Assembly: GCA_047973225.1 (NCBI GenBank)
Contig: JBKEBQ010000043.1
Location: 1 to 64,000, forward strand
Reading direction: 5' to 3'
DNA: 64,000 bases
Source: JBKEBQ01 sp047973225
GTDB taxonomy: Bacteria; Bacillota_I; Bacilli_A; Erysipelotrichales; Erysipelotrichaceae
The translations under genes and the position numbers were made by a program. The notes beneath the pieces are model-generated. The model was not told the origin of the DNA, searched no databases, and saw only the letters and a list, made by a program, of their open reading frames with translations. Positions within the stretch are counted from its first letter, which is position 1. Every line of letters begins with the position of its first letter. Positions 37,237 through 46,306 of the stretch are shown here, piece by piece.

Positions 37237-37950
37237 ATGTATAAAAGATTATTGTTAAAATTAAGTGGGGAAGCACTATCTTCAAAAGAAAATACCTTTG
37301 ATCCTAAAATACTTGCGCAACTTGCAGAAGAGTTGAAAGAGGTTCATGCATCGGGTGTCGATTTGGCGATAGTTGTTGGCGGAGGAAACTTTATTCGCGG
37401 AAAAATGGTTGAGCTGATGGGGATTGATCGTGTCCAGGCAGACTATATGGGAATGCTTGGGACAGTCATCAATGCTTTAGCGGTACAAAATGCATTAGAA
37501 CAAGTGGGAGTACCAACACGAGTGCAAACAGCGATTGAAATGCAAAAAGTAGCAGAGCCATTTATTGTAAGACGAGCAATTCGTCATCTTGAAAAGGGGA
37601 GAATTGTGATTTTTGGGGCAGGAACAGGTTCACCGTTCTTTTCTACCGACACAACGGCAGCACTGCGAGCTTCGGAAATCAAGGCTGATGTAATTTTGAT
37701 GGCAAAAAACGGTGTTGATGGGGTATATAATGCTGATCCTAAAAAAAATCCAGAAGCAATTAAATATGATGCATTATCGTATATGGATTTATTGAACCAG
37801 GGATTACAGGTGATGGATGCAACAGCTACCAGTATGTGTATGGATAATGACATTGATTTGGTAGTCTTTAATATGAATGAACGAGGAAATATTTTAAAAG
37901 CGATCAAAGGACAAGCAAATGGGACAACCATTTCTAAGAAAGGAAAATAA
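37237..37950 (+). CDS. pyrH: UMP kinase
   Basis: A 237-aa amino-acid-kinase-fold enzyme making UDP from [47 protein letters not shown] and [13 protein letters not shown] are family marks. ATG 37237 follows AGAGGGA and gives the standard N-terminus. frr follows 2 bases after the stop. UTP and GTP control is typical of the family. Confidence 0.97.
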   Translation: MYKRLLLKLSGEALSSKENTFDPKILAQLAEELKEVHASGVDLAIVVGGGNFIRGKMVELMGIDRVQADYMGMLGTVINALAVQNALEQVGVPTRVQTAIEMQKVAEPFIVRRAIRHLEKGRIVIFGAGTGSPFFSTDTTAALRASEIKADVILMAKNGVDGVYNADPKKNPEAIKYDALSYMDLLNQGLQVMDATATSMCMDNDIDLVVFNMNERGNILKAIKGQANGTTISKKGK

Positions 37951-37952
37951 AC

Positions 37953-38498
37953 ATGCAACAACATTTAGATAAAACAACAGAGAAGATGGAGAAAGGAATT
38001 GCCACTTTGCAACATCACTTAGTGAGCATACGTACAGGACGTGCGAATCCAGCTGTTTTGGATCACATTGTGGTTGATTACTATGGATCTATGACACCAT
38101 TGAATCAAATGTCATCAATTCAGGTCGTAGAAGGACGTCAACTACAAATAAAGCCATATGATAAATCTTTGGTAAAAGATATGGAAGTTGCGATTAACAC
38201 GAGTGATTTAGGACTTCCTGTGCAAAATGATGGAGATGTCTTACGGATCAATATCCCAGCGTTAACGGAAGAAACGAGAAAAGAGTTATCAAAAGAAGCT
38301 TCAAAGATTGGTGAAGAGTTAAAGGTAACCATTCGTAACGCAAGAAGAGAAGGCAATGACGCTATCAAAAAAGATGGTGAATTAACAGAAGATATGAAAA
38401 AAGATGGACAAGAACAAATTCAAAAGTTAACGGATGGATATGTTAAAAAAATTGATGAAATTGTAGAAGCTAAAGTAAAAGAAATAATGTCAATTTAG
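37953..38498 (+). CDS. frr: Ribosome recycling factor
   Basis: RRF, 181 aa, splits post-termination ribosomes with EF-G. HLVSIRTGRANPAVLD, YYGSMTPLNQMSSI, LRINIPALTEETRKEL and VTIRNARREGNDAIKK are conserved. Co-transcribed with pyrH and followed by a hairpin. Confidence 0.97.
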   Translation: MQQHLDKTTEKMEKGIATLQHHLVSIRTGRANPAVLDHIVVDYYGSMTPLNQMSSIQVVEGRQLQIKPYDKSLVKDMEVAINTSDLGLPVQNDGDVLRINIPALTEETRKELSKEASKIGEELKVTIRNARREGNDAIKKDGELTEDMKKDGQEQIQKLTDGYVKKIDEIVEAKVKEIMSI

Positions 38499-38500
38499 TA

Positions 38501-38525
38501 AAAACCCACATTGACGTGGGTTTTT
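38501..38525 (+). terminator. Hairpin after frr
   Basis: AAAACCCAC pairs with GTGGGTTTT (5 strong bp plus A-T pairs) around a 6-base loop, then T. It stands 20 bases before uppS, so read-through may supply uppS-cdsA-dxr. Confidence 0.75.
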
Positions 38526-38544
38526 CATTAGGAGGTTGAATTAT

Positions 38545-39237
38545 ATGGTAAAGCATGTGGCAATGATTATGGATGGAAATGGTCGTTGGGCAAAAAAAAG
38601 AGGATTAGAACGTACCAAAGGACATAAAGAAGGTGCCCAAACGGTTCGTCGTGTTGCTTTGGAAGCGAATCGTATGGGCATTGAAGTTCTAACTCTCTAT
38701 GCTTTTAGTACTGAAAATTGGAAGCGGCCTTTAAAAGAGGTCGAATATTTATGTAAACTTCCTGCACTTTTTTTTAATCGATATATCAAAGAATTAAAAG
38801 CCGAGAATATAAAAATCCGATATATTGGTGAACTGGATCAGTTTCCAAAAGAAACGATTCGTGTAATTGAAGATGCAATTGAGCAAACTAAAGAATGCAC
38901 AGGTCTGCAACTCGTACTTGCTGTCAATTACGGTGGGCGTAGAGAAATTGTATTGGCTGCTCAAAACTATGCACAAGATTATGAAACTAATCAAAAAACA
39001 GCACTAGATGAGGATATATTTTCTTCCTATTTAATGACCAATGAATTCCCAGATGTTGACCTCTTAATTCGAACAAGTGGTGAAAAAAGACTTTCTAATT
39101 TTCTGTTATGGCAATTGGCATATGCAGAGTTTATTTTTGTTGAAGATGCATGGCCACAAATAGATGAAAATAGATTTCATCAACTGATTGATGAATTTGA
39201 AAAACGCGATCGGCGATATGGAGGACTGACACAATGA
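38545..39237 (+). CDS. uppS: Undecaprenyl diphosphate synthase
   Basis: A 230-aa cis-prenyltransferase that makes the lipid carrier for wall synthesis. HVAMIMDGNGRWAKKRG at the N-terminus holds the catalytic Asp; TLYAFSTENWKRP and LIRTSGEKRLSNFLLWQ follow. ATG 38545 is 9 bases after GGAGG. The stop overlaps the cdsA start by four bases. Confidence 0.97.
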   Translation: MVKHVAMIMDGNGRWAKKRGLERTKGHKEGAQTVRRVALEANRMGIEVLTLYAFSTENWKRPLKEVEYLCKLPALFFNRYIKELKAENIKIRYIGELDQFPKETIRVIEDAIEQTKECTGLQLVLAVNYGGRREIVLAAQNYAQDYETNQKTALDEDIFSSYLMTNEFPDVDLLIRTSGEKRLSNFLLWQLAYAEFIFVEDAWPQIDENRFHQLIDEFEKRDRRYGGLTQ

Positions 39238-40007
39238 TAAAAAGAATTTTGACAGCACTGCTCATTATTGCCGTCGTTATACCACCATTAGTATTTGGCG
39301 GATATTTTTTAGATATGCTTGTATATCTCATTGTAATTATAGCAGGTTTTGAAATTTTTAATTTACTAGCAAACTGTAAGTTTATTTCAACTGGTTTGAT
39401 GTTTCTATTATTGAGTAGTGTATTTTTTATCCATTATCTTCCATTACAAGCAAGTATAGTGAGTTTTTCGATATTGAGTATGGCGATATTATCCATCCCT
39501 ATTTTTAGTCATAAAGTTACAAGCGAGGATGCTTTTTTTATCATTGCGATTTTAAGTATGTTTTTTAGTTTGGAAATCTGTTTTTTTAGTATTTATAATG
39601 TAGATGTTCGTTATATCTGGTTTGTTTTAATAGCAACCTATGGATGCGATACGGGTGCATATTTTATAGGCAGTCAATTTGGAAGAAGAAAATTAATTCC
39701 TTCAATTTCACCAAATAAGTCGATAGAAGGTGCAGTTGGGGGTTGGGTTACAGGTGCATTGATGTCTTTTATTTTTGTGGTTTTTGTATTCCCTACAATG
39801 CCTTTACTCGCCATTATTCTAGGCTGTCTTTGGCTACCCATCACTTCTCAATTTGGCGATTTGACTTTCTCAGCGATGAAACGTCATTTTAATATTAAAG
39901 ATTTTTCTAATGTTTTCCCAGGCCATGGAGGATTTATGGATCGTATCGACTCCTTAGTGTTTAATGTAATTGTCTTTGCTTTAATTTTGGAGTTGGCGCT
40001 ATGGTAA
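39234..40007 (+). CDS. cdsA: Phosphatidate cytidylyltransferase
   Basis: A 257-aa integral membrane enzyme forming CDP-diacylglycerol. About eight hydrophobic segments. The CdsA signature is present: SPNKSIEGAVGGW, GDLTFSAMKRHFNIKDF and PGHGGFMDRIDS. Overlaps uppS by 4 bases and dxr by 7, so lipid carrier, phospholipid and isoprenoid genes are translationally coupled. Confidence 0.96.
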   Translation: MIKRILTALLIIAVVIPPLVFGGYFLDMLVYLIVIIAGFEIFNLLANCKFISTGLMFLLLSSVFFIHYLPLQASIVSFSILSMAILSIPIFSHKVTSEDAFFIIAILSMFFSLEICFFSIYNVDVRYIWFVLIATYGCDTGAYFIGSQFGRRKLIPSISPNKSIEGAVGGWVTGALMSFIFVVFVFPTMPLLAIILGCLWLPITSQFGDLTFSAMKRHFNIKDFSNVFPGHGGFMDRIDSLVFNVIVFALILELALW

Positions 40008-41161
40008 AAAAAATAGCACTACTAGGAGCGACCGGTTCCATTGGAATGCAAACATTGGATGTTGTAAGTCAACATCCAGAAGAATTCGAAATTGTGTCCA
40101 TTGCATGTGGGAAAAATATGCCGACTTTGTTTAAAATTTTAGATACATACCCGGTAAAAAATGTAAGTGTTGCTAGTTATGAAGATCATCTTATGGTGAA
40201 AGAAAAGTATCCACATCATTATGTTTGTTATGGAGATGATGGAATTTTAGAAATGATAAATACGAGTTGTGATCTTGTCGTGAATGCGCTTGTTGGTTTT
40301 GTAGGACTCAAGCCATCTCTGTATGCGATTGAAAAACGCAAAATATTAGCACTTGCAAATAAAGAAAGTTTAGTCATTGGAGGAGAGCTAATGAAACAGG
40401 CACTTGCTCGATACGATGGAAAAATGTATCCGATTGATTCAGAACATTCTGCAATTTTTCAATCATTGGAAGGAAATCAAGTGGAGGATGTAAAGCGCAT
40501 TATTCTTACGGCAAGTGGAGGGAGTCTACGTCATTTAAAGCGTGAAGAATTGATGGATGTGTCAGTTGAACAAGCACTGGCACACCCCAATTGGTCAATG
40601 GGTGCACGTATTACCATTGACAGTGCAACGATGCTGAACAAGGGATTCGAAGTAATTGAAGCATACTATTTATTTTCTGTTCCTATGCATAAAATAAGTG
40701 TGATTATTCATCCCGAGAGTATTGTTCATTCTATGGTTGAATATAAAGATCGCGCCATTATCGCACAACTTGGTAGTGCAGATATGCGAATACCAATTCA
40801 ATATGCGCTGACATATCCACATCGTTTGCATCTGGGTAATAGTAAAGCATTGGATTTTGGGGCGTTAAAAAGTCTTAATTTTGAAGATATTGATTTTAAA
40901 AGATATCCATTATTGGCACTGGCTTTTGACGTTTTACATAGAAAAGGCAATGCAGGGGCTATTATCAATGCCGCAGACGAAGCTGCGATTGATTTGTTTT
41001 TGCAGAAAAAAATAACATTTTTAGAAATTGAAGATGCTATATGCTCAGCATTTAAAAATGTAGCATTTATGAAAAATCCGAGTTTACGTGATTTAATTAA
41101 AACAGATCGTGAAACGCGTGCATATATTTATAATGAATGGTATCCAGAACATTATAAATAG
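40001..41161 (+). CDS. dxr: 1-deoxy-D-xylulose 5-phosphate reductoisomerase
   Basis: A 386-aa NADPH enzyme, second step of the MEP isoprenoid pathway. NADPH site LLGATGSIGMQTLDVV; LANKESLVIGGELM; PIDSEHSAIFQSL; TASGGSLRHL; HPNWSMGARITIDSATMLNKG gives metal and substrate contacts. Shows this organism uses MEP rather than only mevalonate. In relatives rseP follows dxr directly; here a PTS operon intervenes. Confidence 0.97.
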   Translation: MVKKIALLGATGSIGMQTLDVVSQHPEEFEIVSIACGKNMPTLFKILDTYPVKNVSVASYEDHLMVKEKYPHHYVCYGDDGILEMINTSCDLVVNALVGFVGLKPSLYAIEKRKILALANKESLVIGGELMKQALARYDGKMYPIDSEHSAIFQSLEGNQVEDVKRIILTASGGSLRHLKREELMDVSVEQALAHPNWSMGARITIDSATMLNKGFEVIEAYYLFSVPMHKISVIIHPESIVHSMVEYKDRAIIAQLGSADMRIPIQYALTYPHRLHLGNSKALDFGALKSLNFEDIDFKRYPLLALAFDVLHRKGNAGAIINAADEAAIDLFLQKKITFLEIEDAICSAFKNVAFMKNPSLRDLIKTDRETRAYIYNEWYPEHYK

Positions 41162-41393
41162 AAAAGAATATCCTATAAAAAAACTATATGAAATAGATAC
41201 TGTGAAAACGAAAAATTATCTATTTTGTATAGTTTTTTTACATAATAAAATTGTTATGGATTGGATATGTTGTATTTGTGCAAGATACAAGTGATTGATG
41301 TTTTATCAAAATATTCTTAATGTATCCACATTAAAGGATTGAAAATATATGCTTTTTAGCGGATTTCCACATTAATATAGAAATAAAATAGCG

Positions 41394-41421
41394 TTTACTT
41401 ATAAATACGGTATTTTATAAT
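41394..41421 (+). promoter_or_regulatory. Promoter of the PTS operon
   Basis: TTTACT (41394-41399), 16 bp, TATAAT (41416-41421), 38 bases before the regulator gene. No other promoter is obvious up to 48860. Confidence 0.65.
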
Positions 41422-41459
41422 AAAAGTAGGGGAAGCGAAATTCCTAGCTAGGAGTTATT

Positions 41460-43427
41460 ATGTTGCAACAGAAGTTATCAAGAAAAATAAATTTATTTAG
41501 ACTTTTAGCTGGCGAAAAAGATTATAAACCAACTAGCCATTTTAGTGAGAAACTGCAAGTTTCTAAAAAGACAATTTATAACGATATTTCAACATTAAAT
41601 GAGGATTTAAAACAATATAATCTAAAAATAGAGAAAGCTCCTCGAAAAGGGTTACGCTTAAAAGGAGCATATAAAGATATAGAAAAATGTTATCAAAATC
41701 TTATTTATGACAGAAATGAACAAGTAGATCCCTATTCCCCTAAACAACGGCAAATGGAGTTGGTCAAATTAATTTTCATACAGGATGAAACAGTTTCTAC
41801 TCTGCAATTTGCAAAGAAAATGTATATTTCCGCAACTTCATTAAGAAATGATGTAGATCAAATTCAGGCTATTTTCAGCAAATATGACGTAAAAATTGGA
41901 GTCAAAGAAAATGAATTATATATGGATGGAAAAGAAAATAATATGCAGAGAGCTTGTATTTATTACTATATTTCATCATTTGAAGAAAATGCAGATATAC
42001 CGCAATCTAGTTTTCTTAATTTTAAAAATTTCATTGCAGGATTTTTTGAATCTAACGATATCGATGTGGTTTCTGCGTGTATTTTTAACCAGTTGAACTT
42101 AAAAAACGAGAACATTGCTGATTATTACATGAAATCTTTGTTAATAACCTTGCTTTTATTGATTATACGAAGTCGGTTAGGATTCCATATTAACAGTGAG
42201 AAAAAAATATTTGAAAACATGGAATACATGGAACCATATATGCTTGCTATAAATATTACTGTGAAAATTTCAGACTCGTTGAATATTGATTTCTATGATG
42301 AAGACTGTAAATACTTGAGTGGTCAATTATTCGCGCATGGAATAAAACTACCGAAAACTGTAGTCTACAGAACCTCTCCCATGTATCTGAGTGTAGAACA
42401 AATGATTCTAAAAATGAGTAAAGCTATAAATGTAGATTTGGATCAAGATACGATATTAAAAGAATCTCTTACTGCGCATCTACCACCCATGATATATCGT
42501 CTTCAAAAAGGAATTAAAATAAAAAACCCATTATTGTCAGATATAAAAAAACAATATATTGTCATGTTTTCACTCGTGTGGTTTGTCGCATCAGAATTAG
42601 AATCCCAATATAAAATAGTACTTGACGATGACGAAGTGTCTTTCTTGATGATTCATTTTCAATTGTCATTGGATAAAAAATATCAACAGAAAAATATTGT
42701 CATCGTTTGTCCTATGGGACTTTCTACTTCACAATTTATATTTAATCGTGTTAAACAATTTGTATCTGCCAATGATAATATAATTGCTTTAAATATGAAT
42801 GAACTATATTTTTATAATTTAGAAAACGTAGATTTTATCATTTCATCGATCCCCATAACAGGTATAGAGAAGCCAATCATTAATGTTTCACCATTGATTA
42901 ATGCAAAGGATGAGCAAAATATTCGATCATTTTGCACTGATTTAAACGTACAGATGACTACTTTGCGAACTGTTGCATATCGCGAAGGGAGGGAATTGAT
43001 GAAATTTATAAAGCCATCATTTTTGTTTATAAAAGAAAATCTACAAAATAAAGAAGAATGTTTAAAATTTATAGTAGAAACATATCAAACGGAAAAAATT
43101 GTGACAGATGATTTCCAAAAGTCATTAATTGATCGAGAAGAATTAGGAGATACTAGTCTTTATACTGGAGTGGCTATGCCACATGCATTTCCCGATACAG
43201 TATTAAAGTCGCAAATATCAATTATCACATTACCTAAAAAAATAAAATGGGGAATGAATCAAATTACTATGATTATTGTCGTATGTATCGCAGAAGCAGA
43301 TATCGGACAAATAAAGAAAGTAATAGCAAATTTGATTACTTTTATCGAGACAAAAGAACGTGTTGAAGACATAAATAATATGTCTTCTTCTAAAGAACTG
43401 TATGAATATTTAGAAAGAGAATTATAG
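41460..43427 (+). CDS. PRD-domain transcription regulator with EIIB and EIIA domains
   Basis: A 655-aa regulator of the MtlR/LicR class. N-terminal winged helix for DNA binding (about residues 1-90, LQVSKKTIYNDI), two PTS regulation domains (about 180-300 and 310-405; LTAHLPPMIYRL and FLMIHFQLSL carry the His sites), a GatB-like EIIB domain (IVIVCPMGLSTSQF, Cys near residue 421) and an EIIA domain (GVAMPHAFPDTV, His near 574). PTS phosphorylation of these sites sets activity. It is the first gene of the operon and probably activates it when its sugar is transported. RBS is AGGAG. Confidence 0.93.
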   Translation: MLQQKLSRKINLFRLLAGEKDYKPTSHFSEKLQVSKKTIYNDISTLNEDLKQYNLKIEKAPRKGLRLKGAYKDIEKCYQNLIYDRNEQVDPYSPKQRQMELVKLIFIQDETVSTLQFAKKMYISATSLRNDVDQIQAIFSKYDVKIGVKENELYMDGKENNMQRACIYYYISSFEENADIPQSSFLNFKNFIAGFFESNDIDVVSACIFNQLNLKNENIADYYMKSLLITLLLLIIRSRLGFHINSEKKIFENMEYMEPYMLAINITVKISDSLNIDFYDEDCKYLSGQLFAHGIKLPKTVVYRTSPMYLSVEQMILKMSKAINVDLDQDTILKESLTAHLPPMIYRLQKGIKIKNPLLSDIKKQYIVMFSLVWFVASELESQYKIVLDDDEVSFLMIHFQLSLDKKYQQKNIVIVCPMGLSTSQFIFNRVKQFVSANDNIIALNMNELYFYNLENVDFIISSIPITGIEKPIINVSPLINAKDEQNIRSFCTDLNVQMTTLRTVAYREGRELMKFIKPSFLFIKENLQNKEECLKFIVETYQTEKIVTDDFQKSLIDREELGDTSLYTGVAMPHAFPDTVLKSQISIITLPKKIKWGMNQITMIIVVCIAEADIGQIKKVIANLITFIETKERVEDINNMSSSKELYEYLEREL

Positions 43428-43447
43428 ATTGAAAAAGGAGCAGTAAA

Positions 43448-44293
43448 ATGTTAGTTACATCAAAAGAAATGTTGATACTTGCAAGACAAGAAGGACATGC
43501 GATCCCCGCACCGGATTACATAGATTTGGATTCAGCCAGAGCATATGTAAGTGCTGCTGAAAAAGTTCAGAAGCCATTAATACTTTCTTATGCGCAAGCT
43601 CATAGCTATATGATATCCCTTGAGGAAGCAGCGTTGATAGGGAAGTTTGTTGCAGAGCAAGCCAATGTACCAATTTGTCTTCACTTGGATCATGGAACGG
43701 ATATTAAATTCATCAAGAAAGCAATTACATTAGGTTTCACTTCAGTTATGATTGATGCCTCTATGAAAAGCTTTGAAGAAAACGTGAACTTAACAAAGGA
43801 AGTTGTCAAATTCGCGCATCCTTTAGGGGTTGTTGTAGAAGCCGAAATTGGACATGTTGGCTCGGGAATAAATTATGAGAATCATAAAAAATGTGATTCA
43901 GTTTATACAACAGTAAAAGATGCATTAAACTTTGTTTCTTTAACAAATGTAGATTCCTTAGCCGTTTCAATAGGAACGGCACATGGTATTTATAAGGGAA
44001 TTCCAATGATAAATTTTAAACGTTTACAGGAACTTTCTACTGCACTTTCGATACCACTTGTTTTGCATGGTGGTAGTGAAAGCGGAGATGATAATTTATA
44101 TCTTTGCGCAACACAAGGTATTAGTAAAATAAATATTTTTACAGATTTCATGATCAGTGCTATGAAAATGATTGAAGATGAAAAACCGAAAAACTATTTT
44201 GAATTAAAAGAAAATGTAAACCGAGGAATGGAGAATGTTTTAGTGCACTACTACAAAGTGTTTAATAAAAAGGAAGGAGACATACATGAGTAA
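43448..44293 (+). CDS. Class II ketose-bisphosphate aldolase
   Basis: A 281-aa zinc aldolase of the FbaA/GatY/KbaY group, which splits a ketose bisphosphate (or similar) to DHAP and an aldehyde phosphate. Metal and catalytic residues: CLHLDHGTD near residue 83, VEAEIGHVGS near 134, GTAHGIYKG and VLHGGSES for the second and third His. The loop KINIFTDFM replaces the usual KVNINTD-type segment. As a tagatose- or fructose-type enzyme it would act on the sugar delivered by the PTS. GGAG precedes ATG 43448. It overlaps the next gene by 8 bases. Confidence 0.9.
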   Translation: MLVTSKEMLILARQEGHAIPAPDYIDLDSARAYVSAAEKVQKPLILSYAQAHSYMISLEEAALIGKFVAEQANVPICLHLDHGTDIKFIKKAITLGFTSVMIDASMKSFEENVNLTKEVVKFAHPLGVVVEAEIGHVGSGINYENHKKCDSVYTTVKDALNFVSLTNVDSLAVSIGTAHGIYKGIPMINFKRLQELSTALSIPLVLHGGSESGDDNLYLCATQGISKINIFTDFMISAMKMIEDEKPKNYFELKENVNRGMENVLVHYYKVFNKKEGDIHE

Positions 44294-44978
44294 AGTTCAA
44301 CTGAGAAAACCATTTTTTGTTGTAAATCCTAAATCATATATGTTTGGAAGAGAGCTCATTGATTTGGCTAAACATACAGATATGTTAGCAGAGAAATACG
44401 ATTTTGATGTGTTGTTCACAGCGCCCTACACAGATTTAAAAGATGTAGCAAGTGAGACTACTAGGTTGATTGTAACAGCACAGCATATGGATGGTATCGC
44501 TTTGGGCAAAGGAATGGGGGCAGTATTGCCATTATCTCTATCTAATGTTGGCGTTAAAGCCACTTTTCTAAATCATGCAGAACATCCGATGACTGTTAAT
44601 GAATTAGCAAAGGCTATTCGTTATGCGAATGATTTAGATATTATCACGATTGTTTGTGCGGACAGTGTTGAGGAAGCAAAAGCAATCGCAAAATTTAGAC
44701 CAGATGTAATGGTTTGTGAACCAAACAGTCTTATTGGTACAGGTCAAGTGAGCGATGATCACTATATGATTTCAACGAATAAAGCAGTGAAATCCGTTTC
44801 TCCTGAAACGCTTGTTTTGCAAGCGGCAGGAATTAGTTCAGGGAAAAATGTCTATGATGCAATCATTGTGGGAGCAGATGGAACTGGTGGGACAAGCGGT
44901 ATTGTTGCAGCCAAAGATCCTAAACAAATCTTAAATGAAATGTTTGATGCTTTGTATCAGGCTAGAAAGGAAATGTAA
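44286..44978 (+). CDS. Triosephosphate isomerase-like protein
   Basis: A 230-aa TIM-barrel protein. Equivalents of the TIM active residues are present: NPKSY for the Asn-x-Lys, LNHAEHP for the His, VCEPNSLIGTG for the Glu, GADGTGGTSG for the phosphate loop. It is shorter than typical TpiA and diverged around all motifs, like the isomerase paralogues placed in tetritol or other catabolic operons (for example L-erythrulose-phosphate isomerases). It may isomerise an unusual phosphosugar rather than glyceraldehyde 3-phosphate. Overlaps both neighbours by a few bases. Confidence 0.8.
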   Translation: MSKVQLRKPFFVVNPKSYMFGRELIDLAKHTDMLAEKYDFDVLFTAPYTDLKDVASETTRLIVTAQHMDGIALGKGMGAVLPLSLSNVGVKATFLNHAEHPMTVNELAKAIRYANDLDIITIVCADSVEEAKAIAKFRPDVMVCEPNSLIGTGQVSDDHYMISTNKAVKSVSPETLVLQAAGISSGKNVYDAIIVGADGTGGTSGIVAAKDPKQILNEMFDALYQARKEM

Positions 44979-45493
44979 TGACTACTTATAACGAAGCGAT
45001 TGTATTAACTTCAAATGGTGATAGAGTAACATATCATAATATAACAAATCAAATAAAAGACATAATCAAACGTAGTAAAATACAGAATGGAATTTGTGTA
45101 GTGCAATCGCCACATACAACATGTTCTGTTATATTTGAAGAATATGTACATGATAAAGATTTCAATGGCGATGAATATTTACAAGTAGATTTAAATCGGA
45201 TATTAGATAAAATAGTGCCACGTGAACTAAGTGATGGCTGTAATTATCGATATCCGGGTCCAGAGCATCTGCAATTTTTAATGGGTATGAAGGATCCTAA
45301 TTATCCAGCAGATCCAGGTACTATTCTAAACGGAGACGCACATATTAGAGGATCTCTATTTGGCGCTAGTGAAACTTTTATTTTAGAAGATAGTTCATTG
45401 TTAATTGGAACTGTTGGATATGTCTATTTCATAGACTGGGACCAAAATCGTGTACGAAATAGAAAATGTAACATAATGATTTTGGGAGAATAG
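44978..45493 (+). CDS. YjbQ-family (UPF0047) protein
   Basis: A 171-aa protein with the UPF0047/YjbQ pattern: VVQSPHTTCSVIFEEY, NGDAHIRGSLFGAS and a C-terminal beta-strand VYFIDWDQNR. Members are small trimeric proteins of poorly known biochemistry; weak thiamine phosphate synthase activity is reported for one. Its start overlaps the last base of the isomerase stop codon, so it is strongly coupled to the sugar genes. At 171 aa it has an insert (about residues 55-95) compared with the common length of about 135-140 aa. Its job here is unknown. Confidence 0.85.
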   Translation: MTTYNEAIVLTSNGDRVTYHNITNQIKDIIKRSKIQNGICVVQSPHTTCSVIFEEYVHDKDFNGDEYLQVDLNRILDKIVPRELSDGCNYRYPGPEHLQFLMGMKDPNYPADPGTILNGDAHIRGSLFGASETFILEDSSLLIGTVGYVYFIDWDQNRVRNRKCNIMILGE

Positions 45494-45508
45494 AAATTGA
45501 GGAAACGT

Positions 45509-45991
45509 ATGGAAACAAAAATTACAGATGAAATGAATTTATATCCTGAATTAGTAAAACTTCATTTGCATGCAAAAAATGATGTAGATGCTTTACAACA
45601 GATTGGTGAGTTACTCTTACACGAAAACAAAGTGAAAGATAGCTATATCCCTGCTGTATTAAGAAGAGAAGAGGAATATCCAACAGGCTTGCTTTGTGAT
45701 GGGATAGGGCTCGCAATTCCACATACGGATGCAGAGCACGTAAAAGAACAAACGATAGCTATAGGCGTTTTGGATAAACCTGTGAAGTTTAAGCATATGG
45801 GATATTCCGGATTAAGCGTAGAAGTGAGCTTAGTGTTCATGATGGCAATTAAAGATGTGCACAAACAAGTTGCTTTTTTACAAGCACTGATGTCAGCATT
45901 TCAGAACACACAACAATTAAAAAAAATGTTAAACAGAAAAACACAAAAAGAGGTGATTGAAATTTTTGTGTCTACTCTAGAAAATAAATGA
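45509..45991 (+). CDS. PTS EIIA component, fructose/galactitol type
   Basis: A 160-aa EIIA of the Fru/Gat/Mtl class with its phosphorylated His in LAIPHTDAEHV near residue 71. It accepts phosphate from HPr and passes it to the EIIB encoded next. ATG 45509 follows TGAGGA; a TTG at 45497 in the same frame is less likely. Confidence 0.93.
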   Translation: METKITDEMNLYPELVKLHLHAKNDVDALQQIGELLLHENKVKDSYIPAVLRREEEYPTGLLCDGIGLAIPHTDAEHVKEQTIAIGVLDKPVKFKHMGYSGLSVEVSLVFMMAIKDVHKQVAFLQALMSAFQNTQQLKKMLNRKTQKEVIEIFVSTLENK

Positions 45992-46002
45992 GGAGGAATA
46001 CA

Positions 46003-46287
46003 ATGAAAAATATATTATTAGCATGTGGTTCAGGGATTTGTACTTCAACTGCTGCTAGAGCGAAGGTAGCTGAAATATTGGATCAAAAAGGATATATCGG
46101 AAAATATAAAATTACACAGTGTAAAGTTGGTGAAGCTGCAGCATTGTCCGTAAATTACGATTTTTTAATCGCGACAACAATGGCACCGCAAGAATTAAAG
46201 TGTCCGTTTGTTCCAGGAGTCTGTTTCTTAACTGGCGTTGGTGTAGATGCAGCAATTGAAAGTATATTAGAATTAATGGAAAAATAA
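46003..46287 (+). CDS. PTS EIIB component, galactitol type
   Basis: A 94-aa EIIB with the active Cys in LLACGSGICTSTA at residue 8, the GatB pattern. A perfect AGGAGG lies before ATG 46003. It receives phosphate from EIIA and passes it to the sugar bound in EIIC. Confidence 0.93.
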   Translation: MKNILLACGSGICTSTAARAKVAEILDQKGYIGKYKITQCKVGEAAALSVNYDFLIATTMAPQELKCPFVPGVCFLTGVGVDAAIESILELMEK

Positions 46288-46306
46288 AATAAGGAGGAGA
46301 AAGAAT

